Shown piece after piece: positions 42,003 to 49,527 of a DNA stretch of 64,000 nucleotides (within the stretch, counting starts at the first letter, position 1; each line of letters opens with the position of its first letter). The DNA lies in contig JAIDHX010000040.1 in NCBI GenBank assembly GCA_029053015.1, forward strand, positions 102,741 through 166,740, given 5' to 3'. A model generated the notes under the pieces. It worked only from the letters and a program-made list of their open reading frames with translations, was not told where the DNA came from and made no database searches. The stretch comes from Lachnospiraceae bacterium. GTDB lineage: Bacteria; Bacillota; Clostridia; Lachnospirales; Lachnospiraceae. A program made the position numbers and the translations under genes.

Positions 42003-43055
42003 TTACCCTTTAATTTTATAAAAAGTAATACAATTTGGCCTGTCCACGGGAATTTCTTTTGCCGACATCATCATAAGTCCCTTCTCCATATCTACCTCAA
42101 AGAAAGTCATGGTGTCGGAAGCATGGTTTAAGGATACCAAATGCCGGTTATCGGGAAAGATTGCCGCATCCTTCGGGTACTCTCCGCTTATCGGCAGGCA
42201 GAAAAGCTTCTCAAGCATACCGCTTTCCTGATTTACTTTAAAAATAGCGACAGAATTCTCCCCTGCGGTTGAAGCAAGCAGATAGTTGTAATCCTCGGAA
42301 AAGGTCAGCGCGCTCGCCGAGCACCCATAATCTTTTTCATCGGATTCCGTCGTCACAATTGTCTGTATCCTTTCAAAATAAGGATTGTTATTTTTCTCTT
42401 CGTAAGTATAAACCGTAATGTTACATGCCAGTTCATGTACGACATAAATAAATCTGCCGTTCTTGGATATCTTGATATGTCTTGGCGCAGACTCGATATC
42501 ACCGCGCACCACATCCGCAAGACTCAGCGTTCCTCTCTCATGATCAAGGCGGTATACATTGACATGATCCATACCCTGATCCGCCACCAGAAGATATTTA
42601 TTGTCATGGGTCATTCTGGCACAGTTGACATGTGGTCTGAAATTGCGCTCCGCCACACTGCCGAGCCCTTTGTGATAAATTTCATCAGTGATACTGCCAA
42701 TGGAGCCGTCTGCGTTTAAGCGCAGTACGGTCAGTTTGCCGTCGTGATACCCTGCAACAAAGAGGAACTTGTCCTCATAATCAGTGCACAGATAACACCC
42801 TCTCATCCCATTAATCGGGGCAAAATTAATCAGTTCCAGACTGCCGTCCTTCAAGATATGGTATGCCTCCACGCCAAAGTCCGTTATGGAATACAAATAT
42901 TTCTTACTCTTGGAAATCGTAACATAAGAAGAATTGGTAATCTCTACCTGATCCTTTTCCGTAAACCTTCCGTTCTCCATATCCACATCATAAATTTTGA
43001 TACCGTGTTTATCTCCCATTGTATAAGTAGATACATAAGCAACGTATTTCTCCAT
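42003..43055 (-). CDS. Lactonase-family seven-bladed beta-propeller protein
   Basis: A 350-aa protein of the 6-phosphogluconolactonase (YbhE/Pgl) propeller family, with repeated blades such as NKYLLVADQGMDHVNVYRLD, SAPRHIKISKNGRFIYVVHE (RH-I pattern) and DNRHLVSLNHASD. Members hydrolyse sugar lactones, but many are uncharacterised. It has no signal peptide. It is a single gene diverging from potABCD, with a 257-base shared upstream region. Confidence 0.85.
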   Translation of the reverse strand: MEKYVAYVSTYTMGDKHGIKIYDVDMENGRFTEKDQVEITNSSYVTISKSKKYLYSITDFGVEAYHILKDGSLELINFAPINGMRGCYLCTDYEDKFLFVAGYHDGKLTVLRLNADGSIGSITDEIYHKGLGSVAERNFRPHVNCARMTHDNKYLLVADQGMDHVNVYRLDHERGTLSLADVVRGDIESAPRHIKISKNGRFIYVVHELACNITVYTYEEKNNNPYFERIQTIVTTESDEKDYGCSASALTFSEDYNYLLASTAGENSVAIFKVNQESGMLEKLFCLPISGEYPKDAAIFPDNRHLVSLNHASDTMTFFEVDMEKGLMMMSAKEIPVDRPNCITFYKIKG

Positions 43056-43209
43056 GCTGCCTCCTCCGTTTCTGCAAGCTTAGAAATTCTCTTCAAACTA
43101 AATATACCATATTATCCTTTTTTTGTTAATGAAAACTTATATTTTTTTAGATTTTTCTTTTTTTACATGTTTTTACATAAGTATAGAAAATATGCGTTGC
43201 TTTTTTAGG

Positions 43210-43231
43210 CGTTTCATTATAAAATGAAACG
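43210..43231. promoter_or_regulatory. Inverted repeat overlapping a possible -10 box upstream of potA
   Basis: CGTTTCAT-TATAAA-ATGAAACG, perfect 8-bp arms around TATAAA. A TTGCTT at 43197-43202 gives a 15-bp spacer to TATAAA. An operator covering the promoter of potABCD is plausible. There is no T-run, so it is not a terminator. Confidence 0.5.
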
Positions 43232-43312
43232 TGCATGCATTCGGTTTTTGAACTGGAATATACGGGCTTTTGGCAGCCGTTTTATTTTTATGATTCAGGG
43301 AGGTTTAAAACT

Positions 43313-44386
43313 ATGAAAGACGTACTGGTAAATTTGGAGCATATTTCCAAAACATATGACAATCATATGGTGCTGGACGATTTGAATCTCTACATCAGGG
43401 AAAATGAATTTCTGACCCTGCTTGGCCCCAGCGGCTGCGGTAAGACAACTACCCTGCGTATCCTGGGCGGTTTTGAACAGCCGGATACCGGCAAGGTTAT
43501 TTTTGACGGCGCAGACATTACCTGTATGCCCGCAAACAAACGCCCTCTGAACACGGTTTTCCAGAAATATGCCCTCTTTACGCATATGAATATTGCGGAA
43601 AATATTGCTTTTGGACTTAAAATCAAAAATAAAACCAAGGATTATATCAACGACAAAATCAAATATGCCCTGAAGCTGGTCAATCTGGACGGCTATGAAA
43701 AAAGGATGCCGGACTCTCTCTCCGGCGGTCAGCAACAGCGTATTGCCATCGCGCGCGCGATTGTAAACGAACCCCGTCTTCTGCTTTTGGACGAACCGCT
43801 CGGCGCTTTGGATTTAAAGCTCAGACAGGATATGCAGTACGAGTTGATCCGTCTGAAAAACGAGCTTGGCATTACCTTTATTTATGTGACCCACGATCAG
43901 GAGGAGGCTCTTACCATGTCCGACACCATCGTGGTCATGAATCAGGGCTATATCCAGCAGATAGGATCGCCTGAACGCATCTACAATGAACCCGAAAATG
44001 CTTTTGTGGCAGATTTCATCGGAGACAGCAACATCATCGGCGGCACCATGATTCAGGATCGCCTTGTTGAAATTCTGGGCGCGCGTTTTGCCTGCGTCGA
44101 TGAGGGCTTCGGGCAGAACAAACCTGTCGATGTGGTTATCCGTCCCGAGGATGTCGAGCTTGTAAAGCCTGAGGAAGGCACTATACAAGGCGTTGTTTCC
44201 CACATTATTTTTAAAGGCGTCCACTATGAAATGGAGGTGCAGGCAGGCGGTTTTGAATGGCTGGTTCACTCCACGCGCATGTTCCCCGTCGGTACGCCGG
44301 TGGGTATTCAGGTAGAGCCCTTTAATATCCAGATTATGAACAAACCGGAATCAGAAGACGAGGAGGCGGTAAAAACAGATGAATAA
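43313..44386 (+). CDS. potA: Spermidine/putrescine ABC transporter ATP-binding protein
   Basis: A 357-aa ATPase with Walker [11 protein letters not shown] (about 38-47), signature [14 protein letters not shown] (about 137-150), Walker [13 protein letters not shown] and a C-terminal TOBE domain (about 275-345). The ATG at 43313 follows CAGGGAGG; the in-frame ATG at 43235 is rejected. It energises uptake of polyamines. It overlaps potB by 8 bases and starts the potABCD operon. Confidence 0.94.
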   Translation: MKDVLVNLEHISKTYDNHMVLDDLNLYIRENEFLTLLGPSGCGKTTTLRILGGFEQPDTGKVIFDGADITCMPANKRPLNTVFQKYALFTHMNIAENIAFGLKIKNKTKDYINDKIKYALKLVNLDGYEKRMPDSLSGGQQQRIAIARAIVNEPRLLLLDEPLGALDLKLRQDMQYELIRLKNELGITFIYVTHDQEEALTMSDTIVVMNQGYIQQIGSPERIYNEPENAFVADFIGDSNIIGGTMIQDRLVEILGARFACVDEGFGQNKPVDVVIRPEDVELVKPEEGTIQGVVSHIIFKGVHYEMEVQAGGFEWLVHSTRMFPVGTPVGIQVEPFNIQIMNKPESEDEEAVKTDE

Positions 44387-45191
44387 GAAAATGCTTTCCC
44401 TCCCCTACCTGTTCTGGTGCGCCGCATTTATCATCATTCCGCTCTGTATGGTGGTATATTATGGTCTTACGGACAAAACAGGCGCTTTTACGCTGGCGAA
44501 CATTGCCGCCATTGCCACTGCAGAGCATTCCAAGGCACTGTGGTTTTCCCTGGTGCTCTCATTTGTGGGAACTGCAATCTGCCTGCTTCTGGCATATCCG
44601 CTTGCCATGATTTTATCGGGCATGAAGGTCAGCCAGCACTCTTTTATTGTGCTTATTTTTATACTTCCCATGTGGATGAACTTTCTGCTGCGCACCATGG
44701 CATGGGAAACACTTTTGGAAAAGAACGGCATTATCAACACGGTGCTGCGTTTTCTGCACCTGCCGTCCCTCAATATTATCAATACGCCGGCAGCCATCAT
44801 ACTCGGCATGGTATACAACTTCCTGCCCTTCATGGTTCTGCCCATCTACAATGCACTGACTAAAATAGACCCGAATGTCGTCAACGCGGCAAAGGATTTG
44901 GGAGCCGGTTCCGTCCAGACTTTTTGTCGGATTATCTTCCCCTTAAGCCTGCCCGGCGTCATCAGCGGCATCACCATGGTATTTGTGCCGGCGCTTACCA
45001 CCTTTGTAATATCCACATTGCTCGGCGGCAGCAAAATCCTGCTCATCGGCAATGTGATTGAACAGGAATTTACCCAGACCGGCAACTGGCATTTGGGAAG
45101 CGGTCTTTCCATTGTCCTTATGATATTTATTCTGATCAATATGGTGTTGTCCGCCATATTTGACAAAGAAGGGGAGGGAGCAACTTTATGA
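44379..45191 (+). CDS. potB: Spermidine/putrescine ABC transporter permease PotB
   Basis: A 270-aa permease with six predicted helices and an EAA-type loop ([24 protein letters not shown], about 168-190, quoted in part: [20 protein letters not shown]). It pairs with PotC in the membrane. Gene order and overlaps (8 bases with potA, 4 with potC) are as in other Firmicutes. Confidence 0.93.
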   Translation: MNKKMLSLPYLFWCAAFIIIPLCMVVYYGLTDKTGAFTLANIAAIATAEHSKALWFSLVLSFVGTAICLLLAYPLAMILSGMKVSQHSFIVLIFILPMWMNFLLRTMAWETLLEKNGIINTVLRFLHLPSLNIINTPAAIILGMVYNFLPFMVLPIYNALTKIDPNVVNAAKDLGAGSVQTFCRIIFPLSLPGVISGITMVFVPALTTFVISTLLGGSKILLIGNVIEQEFTQTGNWHLGSGLSIVLMIFILINMVLSAIFDKEGEGATL

Positions 45192-45961
45192 AAAATGCAG
45201 CAAGACGTATCTACATTGCCCTTATTTTTATATTTATGTACGCTCCTATCGCCACGCTTGGCATCCTGTCCTTTAATGCGAGTAAATCCCGTGCCAAATG
45301 GGGAGGCTTTACCTTCAAATGGTATCTGTCTCTTTTTGAAAACAAAGACATCATGCAGGCTCTCTGGAACACACTTGCCATCGCGCTGATTTCCTCCGTA
45401 GTTGCAACCGTCGTCGGCACGATTTCCTGCATTGCCATTCAGGGCATGAAGAAGAAAGGACGCGCCATCGTGCTGGGGATTACCAACATTCCCATGCTGA
45501 ATGCCGATATCGTAACAGGCATTTCCCTTATGCTGCTCTTTATCGTGCTGGGCATCCGTCTGGGATTTTTTACCATCCTTCTGGCGCATATTACCTTTAA
45601 TATACCCTACGTGATTTTAAGCGTCATGCCCCGTATGAAACAGCTCAATCCCAGTGTCTACGAGGCGGCTCTGGATCTTGGTGCTTCCCATGTGCAGGCG
45701 TTTTTCAAGGTGATTTTTCCGGATATCCTGCCCGGCATTTTATCCGGCTTTTTGATGGCTTTTACCATGTCCTTAGACGATTTTATTATTACATACTTTA
45801 CAAAAGGTCCGGGAATTGATACATTATCTACGAAGATATACACAGAGGTGCGCAAAGGCATTAAACCGGAAATGTACGCTCTGTCCACCATTATTTTTGT
45901 GGTGGTTCTGGTCTTACTGTTTCTCGTAAACAGAACACCAAAGGAAAAGCCCGCAAAGTAG
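45188..45961 (+). CDS. potC: Spermidine/putrescine ABC transporter permease PotC
   Basis: A 257-aa permease, second half of the channel, with EAA loop DLGASHVQAFFKVIFPDILPG (quoted to 20: DLGASHVQAFFKVIFPDILP). The start overlaps the potB stop (ATGA). The first helix and the GGFTFKWYLSLFEN segment are typical of PotC. Confidence 0.93.
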   Translation: MKNAARRIYIALIFIFMYAPIATLGILSFNASKSRAKWGGFTFKWYLSLFENKDIMQALWNTLAIALISSVVATVVGTISCIAIQGMKKKGRAIVLGITNIPMLNADIVTGISLMLLFIVLGIRLGFFTILLAHITFNIPYVILSVMPRMKQLNPSVYEAALDLGASHVQAFFKVIFPDILPGILSGFLMAFTMSLDDFIITYFTKGPGIDTLSTKIYTEVRKGIKPEMYALSTIIFVVVLVLLFLVNRTPKEKPAK

Positions 45962-45987
45962 CGGGATTTTGAAAGGGAGGAATTATT

Positions 45988-47058
45988 ATGAAAAAATTGT
46001 TATCTCTGGGGCTCTGCCTTGTTATGACCATCTGCCTGTTTTCCGGCTGCGGCTCCTCTAACAAATATCCCAACGGAAAGGTGTACGTCTATAACTGGGG
46101 CGAATATATAGATGAAGAAACCATCAAGCTCTTTGAGAAGGAAACCGGTATAGAAGTCATTTACGATGAATTTGACACAAACGAAACCATGTATCCCAAA
46201 ATTGAAGCCGGCGCTTCCAACTATGACGTTGTCTGCCCTTCTGACTACATGATTCAGAAAATGGTTGACAATGATTTGCTGGCCGAATTAAACTGGGATA
46301 ATCTTCCCAACGCCCGTGCCAATATCGGCGCAGAATATTACGAGCAGTCCCTCGCCTTCGACCCGGGCAACCGCTACTCTGTTCCGTACTGCTGGGGCAC
46401 TGTAGGGATTTTGTACAATACCACTATGGTAGATGAACCTGTCACAAGCTGGTCCATTCTTTGGGACGAAAAATATAAGGACAATATCTTAATGCAGGAT
46501 TCCGTCCGCGATTTATTTATGGTTGGTTTAAAAAGACTTGGCTATTCCATGAACAGCACAAATGAAGCAGAACTGCAGGAGGCAAAGGACCTGCTGATCA
46601 GCCAGAAGCCCCTAGTGCAGGCATATGTTATCGATCAGGTTCGCGATAAAATGATTGGTGACGAGGCGGCGCTTGGTGTTATCTATTCCGGAGAAGCCAT
46701 TTATACGCAGCGTGAGAATCCCAATTTAGCTTATGTTATTCCCGAGGAAGGAACCAATGTCTGGATTGACAGCTGGGTAATTCCCAAAACCGCAGAAAAC
46801 AAAGAAAACGCAGAAAAGTTTATTGATTTTATGTGCCGCGGCGATATTGCGCTGATGAACTTTGAATTTATCACTTATTCTACGCCGAATACGGCTGCAA
46901 GGGCATTGATTGAGGACGACGATATCCGCAATTCTGAAATTGCCTTTCCGGATTTGTCACAGTACGACAATCTGGAAACCTTCTCCTATCTGGGCGAAGA
47001 GGCTGACACACTCTACAATGACCTTTGGAAGGAAATCAAATCCTACACCTCTTATTAA
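45988..47058 (+). CDS. potD: Spermidine/putrescine-binding lipoprotein
   Basis: A 356-aa extracellular solute-binding lipoprotein. The signal ends in LFSGCGSS (Cys about residue 21). The mature part starts VYVYNWGEYIDEETIKLFEK, the PotD signature. VCPSDYMIQKM, the aromatic residues in PYCWGTVGILYN and DSWVIPKTA form the expected polyamine site. It delivers substrate to PotBC. SD is GGGAGG, 6 bases from the ATG. Confidence 0.94.
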   Translation: MKKLLSLGLCLVMTICLFSGCGSSNKYPNGKVYVYNWGEYIDEETIKLFEKETGIEVIYDEFDTNETMYPKIEAGASNYDVVCPSDYMIQKMVDNDLLAELNWDNLPNARANIGAEYYEQSLAFDPGNRYSVPYCWGTVGILYNTTMVDEPVTSWSILWDEKYKDNILMQDSVRDLFMVGLKRLGYSMNSTNEAELQEAKDLLISQKPLVQAYVIDQVRDKMIGDEAALGVIYSGEAIYTQRENPNLAYVIPEEGTNVWIDSWVIPKTAENKENAEKFIDFMCRGDIALMNFEFITYSTPNTAARALIEDDDIRNSEIAFPDLSQYDNLETFSYLGEEADTLYNDLWKEIKSYTSY

Positions 47059-47094
47059 GGGGTAAAATATGGCTCCATTGTCAGGAGACTAAAA

Positions 47095-47130
47095 AAATGC
47101 CGCAGGAATGATTCAATTCCTGCGGCATTT
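47095..47130. terminator. Bidirectional terminator between potD and the cheY-like gene
   Basis: A 15-bp stem (AAATGCCGCAGGAAT with ATTCCTGCGGCATTT) flanked by A- and T-rich sequence on either side. Confidence 0.88.
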
Positions 47131-47145
47131 CTGCACTTTGATTTT

Positions 47146-47511
47146 TTATTTATTTTTCAACACTTCTTTGATTGCATTGATAACCTGTTCCGGCTCATAG
47201 GGCTTACAGATAAACTCCTTTGCCCCCAGCTTCAACGCATCCATCAACTTAGAAGACTGCCCTGCTGCTGTAACCATAATCACACTCGCATCTGCATCAA
47301 ATTCCTTGATTTCCTTAAGACAGCAGATTCCATCCTTCTCCGGCATGGTGATATCCATCGTCACGGCATCGGGCCTAAGCTCCTTGTAAAGCTTCACACC
47401 CTCTTCGCCATTGGACGCCTCTCCCGCTATATCATGTCCGATGCCCTCCACAATAGTGCGCAGCATCCTTCTGGACATCTTAGAATCATCTATAATCAAA
47501 ATTTTTGCCAT
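47146..47511 (-). CDS. CheY-like single-domain response regulator
   Basis: A 121-aa receiver domain. Acidic pocket DD at residues 8-9 (LIIDDSKMSRR), phospho-acceptor Asp about 53 (DAVTMDITMPEKDG), Thr in VMVTAAGQ and Lys in EFICKPYEPEQV. No output domain, so it acts by binding a partner, such as the flagellar switch or the CheX-like protein encoded 12 bases upstream. Expressed with that gene. Confidence 0.93.
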   Translation of the reverse strand: MAKILIIDDSKMSRRMLRTIVEGIGHDIAGEASNGEEGVKLYKELRPDAVTMDITMPEKDGICCLKEIKEFDADASVIMVTAAGQSSKLMDALKLGAKEFICKPYEPEQVINAIKEVLKNK

Positions 47512-47523
47512 ATTTTTATCCTC

Positions 47524-48417
47524 CTATACTTGTCCCATAACAATAAAATTTGCTTTTTTTCCTCTGACACAGATCGGCACACGCAAAACCGCCGTGTCCT
47601 TAATAGAGGAAGAAGCTTCAAAAAAGATAGGCGGCAGCAATTCGGAATCAATACCGCTTCTGCTCAGCGATGTAGCATACAGACCATTGACACAGTTCAA
47701 AAATTCTCCGGCAGCATCCAGCATGTCTTCCTTCTCAAGCGGCAGGCTCTCCTTGCAGTACGCAGCCGCTATCACGGCAAGGCCGCCATCCTCCTCGGCA
47801 AATCCTGTTTCCAGCGCTTTATATCCCGCAACCGGCGCAGAAAAAGCATCAATTTTCTGGAACGCAGACTCTTTCACCGACAACTCATTTTTCAACACAG
47901 CCTTTCCTATGTATACATGCCTGTCGATACAGCGAATCATCGTCCTGACAAGAACACCTGTAATATCCTTAAAGCACATCGCCTCCGCAGGGAGGAAAAG
48001 CGGCACGATTCTGTCAGGCTCATCACTCCGCAAATCTTCCATATCTGATTTGGTAAAGCTGTTTTTCTGCTGAAAATCGTCCATAACCTCTTCCAAATCC
48101 TGAAGCTGCAAAAGGTTTTCATCCACGAGTACCTGTGCAAATGCCAAATATGTATTTCCCTGCTTCTTTAACAGGTTGCTGATTTGTTCCTCTGTCAAAT
48201 ACCCTCTTTCAACTGCAATATCTCCAAAACGCTTGTCCATGGTGGCTTGCAAACGGTTTACCTCGTCAGCCTGCTCTGTCGTCATCATGCCTTCTGCAAC
48301 AGCTAACAGCCCCAGTTTCACCCTGACAGCATCCATTTTCGCAATTACTGTTTCCAACTGATCCTCGGACAACCTCCCAATTTCTACCAAGTGATTCCCC
48401 AACAAGTATTCTACCAT
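47524..48417 (-). CDS. Two-domain protein: GspE-N-like repeats plus CheX/CheC-like phosphatase domain
   Basis: A 297-aa protein. The ATG at 48417 follows AAAGGAG. Residues about 1-115 contain three short helical repeats of the type found at the N-terminus of GspE/PilB ATPases (LLGNHLVEIGRLSEDQLETV, FGDIAVERGYLTEEQISNLL, FAQVLVDENLLQLQDLEEVM). The C-terminal part (about 150-297) looks like CheX/CheC: FKDITGVLVRTMI and the conserved E-x2-N of AAGEFLNCVNGL (about 238-249). CheX proteins dephosphorylate CheY-P. It precedes a cheY-like gene by 12 bases, so the two probably act together. The assignment to CheX rests on the ExxN motif and context. Confidence 0.7.
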   Translation of the reverse strand: MVEYLLGNHLVEIGRLSEDQLETVIAKMDAVRVKLGLLAVAEGMMTTEQADEVNRLQATMDKRFGDIAVERGYLTEEQISNLLKKQGNTYLAFAQVLVDENLLQLQDLEEVMDDFQQKNSFTKSDMEDLRSDEPDRIVPLFLPAEAMCFKDITGVLVRTMIRCIDRHVYIGKAVLKNELSVKESAFQKIDAFSAPVAGYKALETGFAEEDGGLAVIAAAYCKESLPLEKEDMLDAAGEFLNCVNGLYATSLSRSGIDSELLPPIFFEASSSIKDTAVLRVPICVRGKKANFIVMGQV

Positions 48418-48528
48418 ACCGTTCTCCTTTCTTTCCCAAACCAGTTTTATCCGGTATTGATAATGATTATAAACAATTTTCAGAAAGATTTCTACCATAT
48501 TGCACAAATTTTTTAAAAAATAAATATT

Positions 48529-48571
48529 TTTTTGTACCGAGGGAAACGAAAGATTTCCCCCGATACAAAAA
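48529..48571. repeat. Inverted repeat between the CheX-like gene and the Cys/Gly-rich gene
   Basis: TTTTTGTACCGAGGGAAA (48529-48546) pairs with TTTCCCCCGATACAAAAA (48554-48571), 16 of 18. The T-run is on the 5' side of the stem on the plus strand and A's follow it on either strand, so it does not look like a normal terminator. A smaller GGATAG/CTATCC hairpin lies at 48582-48598. Confidence 0.6.
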
Positions 48572-48610
48572 GAATCATCACCGGATAGCGTAACTATCCT
48601 GCTTTCTTAT

Positions 48611-48901
48611 TTATTTTTCTTCACAGCCACAGGTATCGCCATTGTTATAATTGCTTCTAATCCATGGGGGCGGCGTCATATCCCTGTCGCGCCCTCTGCC
48701 ATTGTCGCCGTCTCTGTCACGTCCACAACCACAGTCATTGTCCCTGTCGCGTCCTCTGCCATTGCCGCCGTCTCTGTCACATCCACAGCCACAGTCATTG
48801 TTACGACCTCTGTTACACCCACAGCCGCCATTCAAGAAACTGCCATTACCACCACAGAACAGGAGAAAAAGAATAATCCAATTACACATGATACTTCTCA
48901 T
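48611..48901 (-). CDS. Small Cys/Gly/Asp/Arg-rich repeat protein
   Basis: A 96-aa protein (92 if started at the second ATG, 48889, which has GAGAAG upstream). A short hydrophobic start (CNWIILFLLFCGG) leads to repeats of the form DCGCGRDRDGDNGRGRDRD. About ten cysteines and many Arg-Asp pairs. It ends TPPPWIRSNYNNGDTCGCEEK (quoted in part: NGDTCGCEEK). The composition is like some spore-coat or surface proteins, or metal-binding peptides. The repeats are also visible at DNA level. Whether it is translated is likely but not certain. Confidence 0.6.
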   Translation of the reverse strand: MRSIMCNWIILFLLFCGGNGSFLNGGCGCNRGRNNDCGCGCDRDGGNGRGRDRDNDCGCGRDRDGDNGRGRDRDMTPPPWIRSNYNNGDTCGCEEK

Positions 48902-48974
48902 TTCTGAATTGATTTACTTTATCATATTCTTTTCTTTCTGATTCTGTGACTGTCTTTGAATCAATATGCTGTTC

Positions 48975-49520
48975 TTATTGCTTTCCCCCACCTTTCAGAA
49001 ACTTTCTTTTGATGTAGGAAAAAGTTCTTTTCTCTCCTTTTTCCGCCAGCATGCCCAACAAAAACTCCAGATTTTTTCTGGTAAACTCATGCATAGGGGC
49101 AGGTTCCTTGCGGCTTTGGTAATAGGCAAGGGGTGAACTGTCCGTATAAGCCTCTCCCAGATACACCTTGCACGCTGCAATGCGGTCCATAACCATTTCT
49201 GCAATATAACGTCTGGGCATGGGCGCAGGCGACATGCCGCCGGGGCCTCCGTTTAGGGAATAGTCAATCCAGTACTCATAATGATGCTTGTTGCGCCCTT
49301 TATGATGCATCCATGCCGTAGAATATCCGACTGCCTCCCGCTCCGCATTATTGGGACTTCTGTTTCCCTGAAAATACTTTGCCCCTACAAAAAATTCCGA
49401 AGGACTGTACTTGGACATATCGTGCAGCAGCCCCTGCCGGTACAACCCCACCGCAAAACAGCCCTTGCAGACCAGCCATTTATGATAAGTAATCGTTTTG
49501 AAATGACGTAGAATTTTCAT
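48975..49520 (-). CDS. DUF5662 family protein
   Basis: A 181-aa protein. It begins MKILRHFKTITYHKWLVCKG and has conserved His-rich segments LLHDMSKYSPSEF (about 31-43) and WMHHKGRNKHHYEYWIDY (about 70-87), the pattern of the DUF5662 family, which are often called catalases in databases without proof. The paired His/Asp residues suggest a metal site of HD-domain type. It is 7 bases downstream of the GH13-like gene, so it is co-transcribed with it. Confidence 0.85.
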   Translation of the reverse strand: MKILRHFKTITYHKWLVCKGCFAVGLYRQGLLHDMSKYSPSEFFVGAKYFQGNRSPNNAEREAVGYSTAWMHHKGRNKHHYEYWIDYSLNGGPGGMSPAPMPRRYIAEMVMDRIAACKVYLGEAYTDSSPLAYYQSRKEPAPMHEFTRKNLEFLLGMLAEKGEKRTFSYIKRKFLKGGGKQ

Positions 49521-49527
49521 GCTTATT

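Noticed and set aside
44846..45589. 247-codon minus-strand frame opposite potB and potC
   Set aside because: It is the antisense of two well-conserved overlapping permease genes; there is no start signal.
48529..48571. Terminator after the Cys/Gly-rich gene
   Set aside because: The T-run precedes the stem rather than following it on the plus strand, and A's follow it on the minus strand. Reported as an inverted repeat only.
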